Below are positions 14,491-22,317 of a stretch of 64,000 nt of DNA, piece by piece. The translations under genes were made by a program, and so were the position numbers. Positions within the stretch are counted from its first letter, which is position 1, and each line of letters opens with the position of its first letter. The notes beneath the pieces were generated by a model that was not told the DNA's origin, ran no database searches, and saw nothing but the letters and a program-made list of their open reading frames with translations. Location: the NCBI RefSeq assembly GCF_001956695.1, contig NZ_CP019070.1, forward strand, positions 434,001-498,000, given 5' to 3'. This stretch comes from Poseidonibacter parvus (GTDB lineage Bacteria > Campylobacterota > Campylobacteria > Campylobacterales > Arcobacteraceae).

Positions 14491-15504
14491 ATGAAAGTAT
14501 TAGAAATAGAAGATATTAAAAGAATTGTAGAAAAGCTAGGATATAAAGATTTTTATTCAATGTTAATAAGAACATTAGAAGAAGATTATTCAAATTGGGA
14601 GAGTTTTGATAAAACACCAAGAGTAGCAAATCATGTTGATGGTGGAGTGATTGAATTAATGCCAATTTCAAATGATAAATTATATACATTTAAATATGTA
14701 AATGGACATCCTAAAAATCCAGCACAAAATAAAATGACAGTAATGGCAACGGGACAATTATCAGAAGTTTCAACAGGTGAACCTTTGATGTTTACGGAAA
14801 TGACATTGTTAACAGCATTTAGAACAGCAGCAAACTCAGCAATGGCAGCAAAATATTTAGCAAAAAAAGATTCAAAAATATTAACACTTATTGGAACAGG
14901 TGCACAAAGTGAATTTCAATATCTTGCATTTTCACAAATATTTGATCTTGAAGAAATAAGATACTTTGATACAGATCCAAAAGCAATGGATAAATTTGAA
15001 AAAAATATGAAACAATTTGATATAAAAATAACAAGATGTAAAGATTCAAGAGAAGCGGCAATGGGTGCAGATATTATTACAACATGTACTGCTGATAAAA
15101 GGTATCAAACTGTTTTAACAAGAGATATGATTTTAGGAGATGTATATATTAATGGAATAGGTGGAGATTGTCCAGGTAAAACAGAAATTGAAAAAGAATT
15201 AGTTGAGTCATCAACAGTAGTATGTGAATTTTTAGAACAATGTAAAATTGAAGGTGAAATACAACAATTAGATAAAGATTTTACTTGTACGGAATTGTAT
15301 GAAGTTATTCGAGGTGAGAAGAAAATAAATGTAGAAACTCATGGAACAATAGTATTTGATTCAGTAGGGTTTGCAATCGAAGATTATTCTGTATTAAGGT
15401 TAATTTATAAATTAGCGAATGAATTAAACATTGGTAAAGAAATGAATCTTCTTCCTGAATTAGATGATGTTAAAGATTTATTTTCTTTAGTGGAGAAAAA
15501 ATAA
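14491..15504 (+). CDS. ocd: Ornithine cyclodeaminase
   Basis: A 337-residue member of the ornithine cyclodeaminase/mu-crystallin family. Features are MTVMATGQLSEVSTGEPLMF around residue 85, FRTAANSAMAAKYLA, the Rossmann loop TLIGTGAQSEFQ near residue 130, and INGIGGDCPGKTEI. The enzyme uses bound NAD to convert ornithine to proline and ammonia in one step. It lies between ctlX and the arginase gene and overlaps the latter by one base (TAATG). The proline produced would be the substrate of PutA. Related dehydrogenases share the fold, but this context favours ornithine. Confidence 0.88.
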   Translation: MKVLEIEDIKRIVEKLGYKDFYSMLIRTLEEDYSNWESFDKTPRVANHVDGGVIELMPISNDKLYTFKYVNGHPKNPAQNKMTVMATGQLSEVSTGEPLMFTEMTLLTAFRTAANSAMAAKYLAKKDSKILTLIGTGAQSEFQYLAFSQIFDLEEIRYFDTDPKAMDKFEKNMKQFDIKITRCKDSREAAMGADIITTCTADKRYQTVLTRDMILGDVYINGIGGDCPGKTEIEKELVESSTVVCEFLEQCKIEGEIQQLDKDFTCTELYEVIRGEKKINVETHGTIVFDSVGFAIEDYSVLRLIYKLANELNIGKEMNLLPELDDVKDLFSLVEKK

Positions 15505-16454
15505 TGTTAAAAAGAATAAAGGTTATAGAAGTATACTCTGATATTGCAGGACATAGAAAAGGCGCTTCATATGGTATTGAAGCATTAAGAACATCTTCAA
15601 TAGAAGAAAATTCTCAATATTATGAAAAATTAGATGTTGATACGATTGGTGAGAATAACCAGCATTATCCTGATTCTATTTTTAAACATGCAAAACATGC
15701 TGATCGTATACATACTACTATTTTAAATTTGGCTTCTAAAGTAAAAGAAGCTAGAGATGAAAGAAAGTTTCCAATTGTTATAGCAGGAGATCACTCAAGT
15801 TGTGCAGGAACAATGCATGGTTTAAAAATGGCACATCCTGATGCAGAAATTGGTGTAATTTATATTGATGCGCATGCAGATATTCATTCTCCTTATACAA
15901 GTAGTTCAGGAAATATGCATGGTATGCCTTTAGCAATGGCTTGTGCACTTGATAATCTTGAATGTCAAATAAATGAATTGACTTTACCCGAAACTGAATA
16001 TTGGAATAAATTAAAATTTATGGCTTCAAATGAAGCCTCTATAAAACCTGAGAATATAGTTTTTTGTGCAGTAAGAGACTACCAAGAAGAAGAAATGTCT
16101 TTAATCAAAAAACATAAAATTCCTTTATACTCTGTTGAAGAAATTACACATAAAGGAATAGGACCAACAGTAGAAGAAATTTTTAAAAAGCTTGAATATT
16201 GTGATCATATTTATGTTTCATTTGATGTTGATAGTGTCGACCCTTTATATATTCCTGGGACTGGGACTCCTGCTGAAAATGGTCTTTCATATGAACAAGC
16301 AATGCAGTTAAATATAGAACTTATAAAAAATGAAAAAGTATGCTGTTGGGAAATGGCAGAAATTAATCCACTTTATAATAATTCAAAAGACGATTCTACA
16401 AGAATTTTCAAAATTTTAGAAAAAGTGACTCATTCTTTATTAAATAACTACTAA
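15504..16454 (+). CDS. rocF: Arginase
   Basis: A 316-residue ureohydrolase. The binuclear manganese motifs are complete: AGDHSS, DAHADIH, SFDVDSVDP and a late Glu in MAEINP; PGTGTPAENGLS is the usual substrate-site segment. It splits arginine into ornithine and urea. It is translationally coupled to the cyclodeaminase gene, so arginine and citrulline both feed the same ornithine-to-proline step. No urease genes are in the window. Other ureohydrolases such as agmatinase share these motifs, but the operon context favours arginase. Confidence 0.88.
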   Translation: MLKRIKVIEVYSDIAGHRKGASYGIEALRTSSIEENSQYYEKLDVDTIGENNQHYPDSIFKHAKHADRIHTTILNLASKVKEARDERKFPIVIAGDHSSCAGTMHGLKMAHPDAEIGVIYIDAHADIHSPYTSSSGNMHGMPLAMACALDNLECQINELTLPETEYWNKLKFMASNEASIKPENIVFCAVRDYQEEEMSLIKKHKIPLYSVEEITHKGIGPTVEEIFKKLEYCDHIYVSFDVDSVDPLYIPGTGTPAENGLSYEQAMQLNIELIKNEKVCCWEMAEINPLYNNSKDDSTRIFKILEKVTHSLLNNY

Positions 16455-16472
16455 AAAAGCAAAGGATTTAAA

Positions 16473-17879
16473 GTGAAAAATAATAATTTCGTAATAAATA
16501 AGGAAGAAGAAGGTTACAATTTAACCTTAACAGGAATTTTAAAGTTCTTTATTCCTTCGGTAATAGGAATAATGATATTTATGTTCCCTATTCCATACCT
16601 TGATGGTAAGTTTGTAACTTATTTAGAGGGATTTACTATTCCAATCGCGGTAATAAAAGATTATATTCAAGGTTTTTTTGGTGATTTATTGCCTATGTTT
16701 GTTGTAATATCGATTATGATAACTCTTGTTGGTACTTTGTATACAAAGATTATGAAACCATCTTTTATCTTAAAAAATGAGTTTTTAGATAACTTATTTA
16801 ATGTTTCATTTTTTTGGACAATCACTAGAATAATTGGTGCAATTTTTGTTCTTATTACTTATTTTAAATATGGTTATGAAATGATTCATTCTGGAAATAC
16901 AGGTGGCTTACTATTAAATGATTTAATGCCTGTACTTCTAATTGTATTTTTTTTAGCAGGAGTATTATTACCTTTGATTCTTGATTTTGGTTTACTAGAA
17001 TTTGTTGGAGTAATATTAAGTAGAGTTATGAGACCACTATTTGGTTTACCTGGAAGATCATCTGTAGATTGTTTAACTTCATGGCTAGGAGATGGAACAA
17101 TTGGTGTTTTATTAACAAACAAACAACTTGAAAGTGGATTTTATACAAAAAGAGAAGCTGCTGTAATTGCAACAAGTTTTTCTGCAGTATCTATTACTTT
17201 TTGTTTGGTCGTTATCTCACAAGTTAAATTAGAGAGCTACTTTATTCATATGATTGGTGTTGTTGCTGTATGTGGTATTGCTTGTGCTTTTATTGTCCCT
17301 CGGTTAATGCCTTTATCTAAAATTGAAAATGCTTATACTAAAGACAATGAAGACAGAGACCATGAGACAGTTCCAAAAGGAAAAACATTATTCACATATG
17401 GATTGCAAAAGGCTTCACAAAGAGCGGAAAAAAGTCCGAGTCTATTTTCTTTTTTAAATGATGGCTTAAAGAATGTCTTAGATATGTGGATTGGAGTATT
17501 ACCTGTAGTAATGGCAATTGGTACTTTTGGACTTATAATTGCAGAAGAAACACCTCTTTTCAGCTATTTAGGTATGCCATTCATTCCCTTTATAGAATTA
17601 TTAAATATCCCACATGCTGTAGAAATGTCAGAAACAATTATGGTTGGATTTGCAGATATGTTTTTGCCTACGATTATTGGTTCTTCAATAGAATCTGATT
17701 TAACTAGATTTGTAATAGCTTGTTTATCTGTTTCTCAATTAATTTATATGTCAGAAGTTGGTGGATTAATTTTAGCTACTAAAATACCTGTTAACTTTAT
17801 TCAATTGTTAATCATCTTTTTATTAAGAACAATAATTTCCTTACCAATTATTGCGATTTTTGCGCATCTTATATTTTAA
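16473..17879 (+). CDS. YjiH-family membrane protein with gate domain, probable transporter
   Basis: A 468-residue multi-spanning protein starting at GTG behind AAAGGA. It has about ten hydrophobic segments with the nucleoside-recognition/gate pattern of YjiH proteins (PLFGLPGRSSVDCLTSWLGD; ETIMVGFADMFLPTIIGSSI). It ends the arginine operon, 18 bp after the arginase gene. By position it may move arginine, citrulline, ornithine or another product of the pathway, but the YjiH substrate is not established in my knowledge. Confidence 0.75.
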   Translation: MKNNNFVINKEEEGYNLTLTGILKFFIPSVIGIMIFMFPIPYLDGKFVTYLEGFTIPIAVIKDYIQGFFGDLLPMFVVISIMITLVGTLYTKIMKPSFILKNEFLDNLFNVSFFWTITRIIGAIFVLITYFKYGYEMIHSGNTGGLLLNDLMPVLLIVFFLAGVLLPLILDFGLLEFVGVILSRVMRPLFGLPGRSSVDCLTSWLGDGTIGVLLTNKQLESGFYTKREAAVIATSFSAVSITFCLVVISQVKLESYFIHMIGVVAVCGIACAFIVPRLMPLSKIENAYTKDNEDRDHETVPKGKTLFTYGLQKASQRAEKSPSLFSFLNDGLKNVLDMWIGVLPVVMAIGTFGLIIAEETPLFSYLGMPFIPFIELLNIPHAVEMSETIMVGFADMFLPTIIGSSIESDLTRFVIACLSVSQLIYMSEVGGLILATKIPVNFIQLLIIFLLRTIISLPIIAIFAHLIF

Positions 17880-17895
17880 TTAAGATATAAAATAT

Positions 17896-17928
17896 TAGAT
17901 AAATTAATTTTCTAAATTAATTTATCTA
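17896..17928. terminator. Bidirectional terminator between the arginine operon and yjjB
   Basis: AGATAAATTAATTT (17897-17910) pairs perfectly with AAATTAATTTATCT (17914-17927) around a TCT loop, flanked by a further T-A pair. It lies between two convergent genes and is AT-only apart from its ends. Confidence 0.65.
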
Positions 17929-17933
17929 TATTA

Positions 17934-18404
17934 TTAAACTACAGGTCTATTTAATCTCATATAGTATAAAGATGTAAGTGCTAGACCAAAAGTAATAGCA
18001 CCTAAAATTGATAAAGCTTTTAATGCATTCTCAATAAATATTTTAATTAGTTCAGGGCTTACACCATGAGTATTCATATCAACTAAAGATATCATTGCAG
18101 TAAAGGCAAAAGTTCCAGGAATCATAGGAATTATAGAAGCAACGGAATAAACAGGTCTTGGAACTAAAAATTTCTTTGACCATTTTAAAGTAATAATACC
18201 AATACAAGTTGCTGCTATAAATGTTGAAAATTCAATAGAAAGTCCTAATTGCATAGATATATTTCTAATTACATAAGTAATAGCACCACCTAGTGCACAA
18301 AATTTTAACGTTGCTTTTGGAACATTAAAAAGCATTGCAAACCCAGTTGAAGCAATACTTGCAAAAATAGATTTTAATAAGATATTTAAAATAATTGTTA
18401 TCAT
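17934..18404 (-). CDS. yjjB: YjjB-like half of a ThrE-type exporter (DUF3815)
   Basis: A 156-residue membrane protein with about four to five spans and no soluble domain. Its length and pattern match the YjjB/ThrE_2 half of split threonine/serine exporter proteins, including the ILGAITFGLAL segment near the C terminus. It follows yjjP by one base on the same strand, so the two form a complex. In E. coli the YjjPB pair has been linked to succinate export; the substrate here is unknown. Confidence 0.8.
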   Translation of the reverse strand: MITIILNILLKSIFASIASTGFAMLFNVPKATLKFCALGGAITYVIRNISMQLGLSIEFSTFIAATCIGIITLKWSKKFLVPRPVYSVASIIPMIPGTFAFTAMISLVDMNTHGVSPELIKIFIENALKALSILGAITFGLALTSLYYMRLNRPVV

Positions 18405-18405
18405 A

Positions 18406-19179
18406 TTACCAGCCTTTTATATTTAATACTGCCATTGCTAAAACAATACCCATTGAAGATGCAACTGTTAAGAGTGTTGCTTGTAGCCATCTTCCCCATC
18501 CCATGCTCAAATAACCTTTAAAGGCATCTAAAAAAGAGTTTATAAAAGGAACTCCAGGAACTAGTAATAAAACACTTGAAGCTAAAACAATATTAGGTGT
18601 ACTTGTAATATCTAAAAGCATAATCAAACTGGCTAATATTGTGGCAATAAAAGAAGTAACTCCAAAAGTAATAATCATCATGAATCTTTTTTTGTTGAGT
18701 TCTTGTCTAATAAACATTGCAATACTTGCTACAAAGAAAGTAATAAAAAATGAGTTAATATCTCCATCTTGTAAAATGGCAAATGAGGCACAAGCAAGTC
18801 CTACCATAAAAACTATCAGCCATTTGTTATAAAGATTGGGTTGAATATTTCTGATTGTAGTATTTACATATTCTGAGGGATGTTTATATTTTTCTACATC
18901 AATAACCATAGTTTGCACATCACATACAATTGACATATTTATAGGTTTATGATGAACACTCCTTGTAGTAGTAACTGATTGATTGTTATGTAAAGTTGTA
19001 AGTACAATTGCAGCTGGAATTAGTGACATTTGAACTGAATCAACTCCAAGTGCAGCACCAAGTCTTTGAGCTGTTTGTTCTATTAAAATACTTTCAGCAC
19101 CAAATTCTAGCATCAATACAGCAGATTTAATAATAGCACGAGTGATTTTTGTTTGTTTTTCATAAGTAATTTTTGACAT
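18406..19179 (-). CDS. yjjP: YjjP-like half of a ThrE-type exporter (DUF1212)
   Basis: A 257-residue protein, matching the usual YjjP length. The N-terminal soluble part (about residues 1-115) carries LEFGAESILIEQTAQRLGAALG. It is followed by five hydrophobic segments, with PGVPFINSFLDAFKGYL near the end. Together with YjjB it equals one full ThrE exporter. It is the first gene of a two-gene leftward operon facing the arginine operon. Confidence 0.8.
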   Translation of the reverse strand: MSKITYEKQTKITRAIIKSAVLMLEFGAESILIEQTAQRLGAALGVDSVQMSLIPAAIVLTTLHNNQSVTTTRSVHHKPINMSIVCDVQTMVIDVEKYKHPSEYVNTTIRNIQPNLYNKWLIVFMVGLACASFAILQDGDINSFFITFFVASIAMFIRQELNKKRFMMIITFGVTSFIATILASLIMLLDITSTPNIVLASSVLLLVPGVPFINSFLDAFKGYLSMGWGRWLQATLLTVASSMGIVLAMAVLNIKGW

Positions 19180-19335
19180 AATTCTTCATTCATATAGATA
19201 TTTTTTTAAATTATATCAAAAATGGATAATAGTTATATGATAATTGGACTAATTATTTACCTTTTGATATTTTTTGCTTCTATTATAGCAATAAGATTTA
19301 ATTAGATATAATCTTTCAATTTAAAAGGGCTATAA

Positions 19336-19668
19336 GTGAAAGAATTAACAAACTATTTTATGAACAAAGATATTATATTTAAGCAAATTGACTCAATTAC
19401 TCCAAAAGAGATAGGTTCAAGAAAAAAAATAGATATATATCATGCTACTTCTGTTAAAAAAGAGTTTTATGCTATTTTTATTGTTGATACAAAAAGCAGG
19501 TTTTTACGTAAAAATGCAGATGATCTAATGATACTTTGTGAAACTTTATCAACTCATTTAGATCATAACTTTAAAAAAAAGGTATTGTTAATATCAAGCC
19601 CTTTATGTTCAAAAGCAAAAGCATATTTAAAAGAAAATAAATGGAGTGTATATATTGATTTTATGTGA
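19336..19668 (+). CDS. Small hypothetical protein upstream of coaX
   Basis: A 110-residue lysine-rich protein starting at GTG behind AAAGGG, with a TATAAT box about 25 bp before the start. It has no signal peptide or membrane span and I recognise no domain. The alternating strand-helix look (KEFYAIFIVDTKSRFLRKNA; KKVLLISSPLCSKAKAYL) suggests a small alpha/beta fold. Its end overlaps the coaX frame by up to 23 bp, so it is the first gene of a coaX-hisG-methyltransferase operon. Confidence 0.6.
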   Translation: MKELTNYFMNKDIIFKQIDSITPKEIGSRKKIDIYHATSVKKEFYAIFIVDTKSRFLRKNADDLMILCETLSTHLDHNFKKKVLLISSPLCSKAKAYLKENKWSVYIDFM

Positions 19669-20281
19669 TATTGGAAATACAACTTTTCATTTCTTACTTG
19701 GGAAAAACCATAAAAAGTATTCTATTGAGGAAAAGCTTCCAAAATTTGATGAAAAAATATATTTTGTGTCTGTAAATAAAAAAGCAACAAAAAAACTAAT
19801 GAAAGCTAATCCCGATGCTGTAAATATGAAAAAATACTTAGATTTTAAAACAGAATATAAGGGACAAGGTATAGATAGAGTACTTGCTTGTATGTTTACA
19901 AAAAATGCAGTTATTGTAGATGCAGGAAGTGCAATTACAGTTGATATTATGAAAAAAGGTGTTCATAAAGGTGGATTTATTTTACTTGGATTGAGCTCTT
20001 TTATTAAAGCTTATCCAAAAATATCCAAAAAACTAAAATTTGATTTTGAAAAAAAAATAAATTTAGATAAAATACCGCTTCAAACAAAAGATGCCATACA
20101 ATATGCCATGATGAAATCAATCATTTTACCCATCAAAGACGTGAGCAAAAATAAGAATATTATATTTACAGGTGGAGATGGAAAGTTGTTAAGCACTTAC
20201 TTTGAAAATAGTGTATATAAAAAAGATTTAATATTTGAAAATATGAAAAGGATTATTGATGCTAACAATTGCATTGCCTAA
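19646..20281 (+). CDS. coaX: Type III pantothenate kinase
   Basis: The first step of coenzyme A synthesis: ATP-dependent phosphorylation of pantothenate. The 211-residue protein shows the type III signatures in order: the phosphate loop CDIGNTTFHF at the start, GQGIDR (pantothenate site), and DAGSAITVD. It is shorter than the usual 240-260 residues, as in other Campylobacterota. The start is uncertain: GTG at 19646 or TTG at 19655, which gives MILCDIGNT. It overlaps the next gene by 23 bp. Confidence 0.85.
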   Translation: MYILILCDIGNTTFHFLLGKNHKKYSIEEKLPKFDEKIYFVSVNKKATKKLMKANPDAVNMKKYLDFKTEYKGQGIDRVLACMFTKNAVIVDAGSAITVDIMKKGVHKGGFILLGLSSFIKAYPKISKKLKFDFEKKINLDKIPLQTKDAIQYAMMKSIILPIKDVSKNKNIIFTGGDGKLLSTYFENSVYKKDLIFENMKRIIDANNCIA

Positions 20282-20867
20282 GGGAAGAATTGCCAAAGAA
20301 ACGTTAGAAAAATTTGAAGCAGCTTTTGGTGAAAAGTTTATTTTTGAAGATAGGAAACTGATACTTGAAAAAGCTGGGTTTAGATTTTTAAATGTAAGAA
20401 ATCAAGATGTACCAACGTACGTAATGCATGGAGCTGCTGATTTAGGTGTTGTTGGACTTGATGTATTAGAAGAAAAAGAGTATGACTTAATCAAGTTACT
20501 TGATTTAGAACTTGGACGTTGTAAAGTTGCTTTTGGACTTAAGCGTGGGGAAGAGTTAGATTTTAATAAAAGTAAAATTACAATTGCAACAAAACATGAA
20601 AAAATAGCAAAAAGATATTTTGAAGAAAAAGCAATGGCTGTTGATATTATAAAACTTTATGGCTCTATTGAACTAGCTCCTCTTGTGGATCTTGCTGATT
20701 GTATTGTTGATATTGTAGAAACTGGTGAAACTATGAAGCAAAATGGTCTTGAAGTTGGTCCTACAATTATGGAAAGTAGCGCACATTTAATTGTAAATAA
20801 AAACTCATTTTATGCTAAAAAAGATTTAATACTAGATTTAAAAGAAAAGATTGAAGCTCAATTATAA
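20259..20867 (+). CDS. hisG: ATP phosphoribosyltransferase catalytic subunit, short form
   Basis: The first enzyme of histidine synthesis, joining ATP and PRPP. The protein of about 202 residues starts MLTIALPKGRIAKETLE and contains GAADLGVVGLDVLEE and the PRPP-binding segment DIVETGETMKQNGLE. The C-terminal regulatory domain is absent, so it should need HisZ as partner; no hisZ is in the window. The ATG at 20259 is preferred over TTG at 20256. Confidence 0.93.
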   Translation: MLTIALPKGRIAKETLEKFEAAFGEKFIFEDRKLILEKAGFRFLNVRNQDVPTYVMHGAADLGVVGLDVLEEKEYDLIKLLDLELGRCKVAFGLKRGEELDFNKSKITIATKHEKIAKRYFEEKAMAVDIIKLYGSIELAPLVDLADCIVDIVETGETMKQNGLEVGPTIMESSAHLIVNKNSFYAKKDLILDLKEKIEAQL

Positions 20868-21565
20868 TGGGTTTAGAATTATATTCAAAGATTGAACCTT
20901 TCTTAGATTTTGAAGATGAGGTTTACTCTTTACATAAACAGTTTATGGAGTTTGTTATGCTTAATGAACTTGACAATATTATTGATATTGGATGTGGTCA
21001 AGGATACTTTCTAGATAATCTTAGAATTAATAAAAAAACTGCTTTTGGTATTGATTTAAGCCTTGAGCAAATAAAAGTTTGTGAGGCAAAAAACTTAAAT
21101 GCTAAAGCAATTGCTTTAGATGAAGTAAAAGAAAAATATGATTGCGCAACTGCTATATTTGATGTGTTAAACTATATTCCAAGTCAAAATTTAGAGCAGT
21201 TTATAAAAGAGACAAATCTTGTCTTAAATCAAGGCGGATATTTTGTATTTGATGTAAACTCGCACTTTGGATTTGAATATATTGCACAAGGGTGTATTAC
21301 AATAGATTTAGAAGATAGATTTATTGGAATTGATGCAGTTTTTGAAAATGAAAAACTTCAAACAGATTTAACACTTTTTGAGAAAAATCAAGAAAACTTA
21401 TATACAAAAATAAGTGACTCAATAATACAGCAATACCATTCAAAAGAGTTTTTAACTAAACTATTGAAGAAATGTAATTTTGAAATTCAAGAAATAAAAG
21501 AATTTAATTTACATAGCGATGAAGATGCTGATAAATTAATTTTTATTTGTAAAAAGACTAACTAA
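20867..21565 (+). CDS. Class I SAM-dependent methyltransferase
   Basis: A 232-residue protein with the class I methyltransferase core: motif I IIDIGCGQGYFLDNL at about residues 40-54, the acidic end of strand 2 in FGIDLS, and CATAIFDVLNYIP as motif IV. The substrate cannot be told from sequence. It overlaps hisG by one base (TAATG) and is followed by a terminator-like hairpin, so it ends this operon. Confidence 0.82.
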   Translation: MGLELYSKIEPFLDFEDEVYSLHKQFMEFVMLNELDNIIDIGCGQGYFLDNLRINKKTAFGIDLSLEQIKVCEAKNLNAKAIALDEVKEKYDCATAIFDVLNYIPSQNLEQFIKETNLVLNQGGYFVFDVNSHFGFEYIAQGCITIDLEDRFIGIDAVFENEKLQTDLTLFEKNQENLYTKISDSIIQQYHSKEFLTKLLKKCNFEIQEIKEFNLHSDEDADKLIFICKKTN

Positions 21566-21590
21566 CACAAAATATTTATACTTTGTGTTA
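21563..21590 (+). terminator. Terminator-like hairpin after the methyltransferase gene
   Basis: TAACACAAA (21563-21571) pairs with TTTGTGTTA (21582-21590), a 9-bp perfect stem with a 10-nt loop, followed by AATTTAATAC. It overlaps the stop codon. Confidence 0.5.
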
Positions 21591-21612
21591 AATTTAATAC
21601 AAGGTACAAAAT

Positions 21613-22209
21613 ATGACTTACCCAGAATTTTATAATAAAATAGAAACAATTAAAGTACAAGATGAATTATCATCATTTTTAGGTGCATTTGAAGATGGAA
21701 TATATGAAATCTCATATTTAGATGTTGTAAAAGGTGCAGGGCATTCTTGTCCTACAGTTTTAGGCGCTTATCTTATGACTTTAGAATCTTTAAAAGCTTT
21801 ATATCCAAATGAGCCTGCAAAAAGAGGTGAAATAGAAGTTTCATTTTCTCAAAGACAAAGTGAAGCGGTTGCTGGTGTTATTGGAAATGTTGCTATGAAT
21901 ATTACAGGTGCTTGTACAACAAATGGCTTTAAAGGAATCGGTGGTAAATTCGACCGTAATTATCTTTTAAAATTTGAACAAGATATAAATGAAGCAAGTG
22001 CAAGATTTACAAGAGTAGATACAAAACAAAGTGTTGATGTTATTTATGACCCAAGTTCAATACAGTTTAATCCATCAATGCAAGCTTTGATGCAAAAATG
22101 TGTTCAAGGAAATGCAAATGAAACTGAGAAACTAGAGTTTGGAAGACTTTGGCAAGAAAGAGTCGAAAAAATTTCTAAAAATATTTCAAATGTTATAACA
22201 ATTTCTTAA
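21613..22209 (+). CDS. FmdE-domain protein
   Basis: A 198-residue protein containing GAGHSCPTVLGAYLMTLESL at about residues 40-60, the metal-binding-type motif of the FmdE family (named after formylmethanofuran dehydrogenase subunit E). The only other cysteines are in GACTTNGF and QKCVQG. The protein is cytosolic by sequence. FmdE-domain proteins of non-methanogens have no settled function; a metal- or molybdenum-related role is often suggested. It stands alone between a terminator and the adhesin locus. Confidence 0.75.
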   Translation: MTYPEFYNKIETIKVQDELSSFLGAFEDGIYEISYLDVVKGAGHSCPTVLGAYLMTLESLKALYPNEPAKRGEIEVSFSQRQSEAVAGVIGNVAMNITGACTTNGFKGIGGKFDRNYLLKFEQDINEASARFTRVDTKQSVDVIYDPSSIQFNPSMQALMQKCVQGNANETEKLEFGRLWQERVEKISKNISNVITIS

Positions 22210-22241
22210 TTAAGTTTCTAAATTTAAAAATACTTTACTGC

Positions 22242-22317
22242 TATTGTACTATAGTACAATAAAATAATTTTATTATTTCGGTACTATATAGATATAAAAT
22301 TTACTCAGGAGTAAAGT
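22242..22317 (+). promoter_or_regulatory. Promoter region of the giant adhesin with a perfect 20-bp palindrome
   Basis: TATTGTACTATAGTACAATA at 22242-22261 is its own reverse complement. A smaller AATAAT/ATTATT repeat follows, then GATATAAAAT as a possible -10 box near 22290, and AGGAG before the ATG at 22318. The palindrome sits upstream of or near the -35 zone and is a good candidate regulator site. Confidence 0.5.

Noticed and set aside
19222-19305. 27-residue hydrophobic frame (MDNSYMIIGLIIYLL...) before the gene at 19336
   Set aside because: It could be a one-span peptide, but there is no ribosome-binding site before its ATG and a promoter box for the next gene overlaps its end. Too weak to call.
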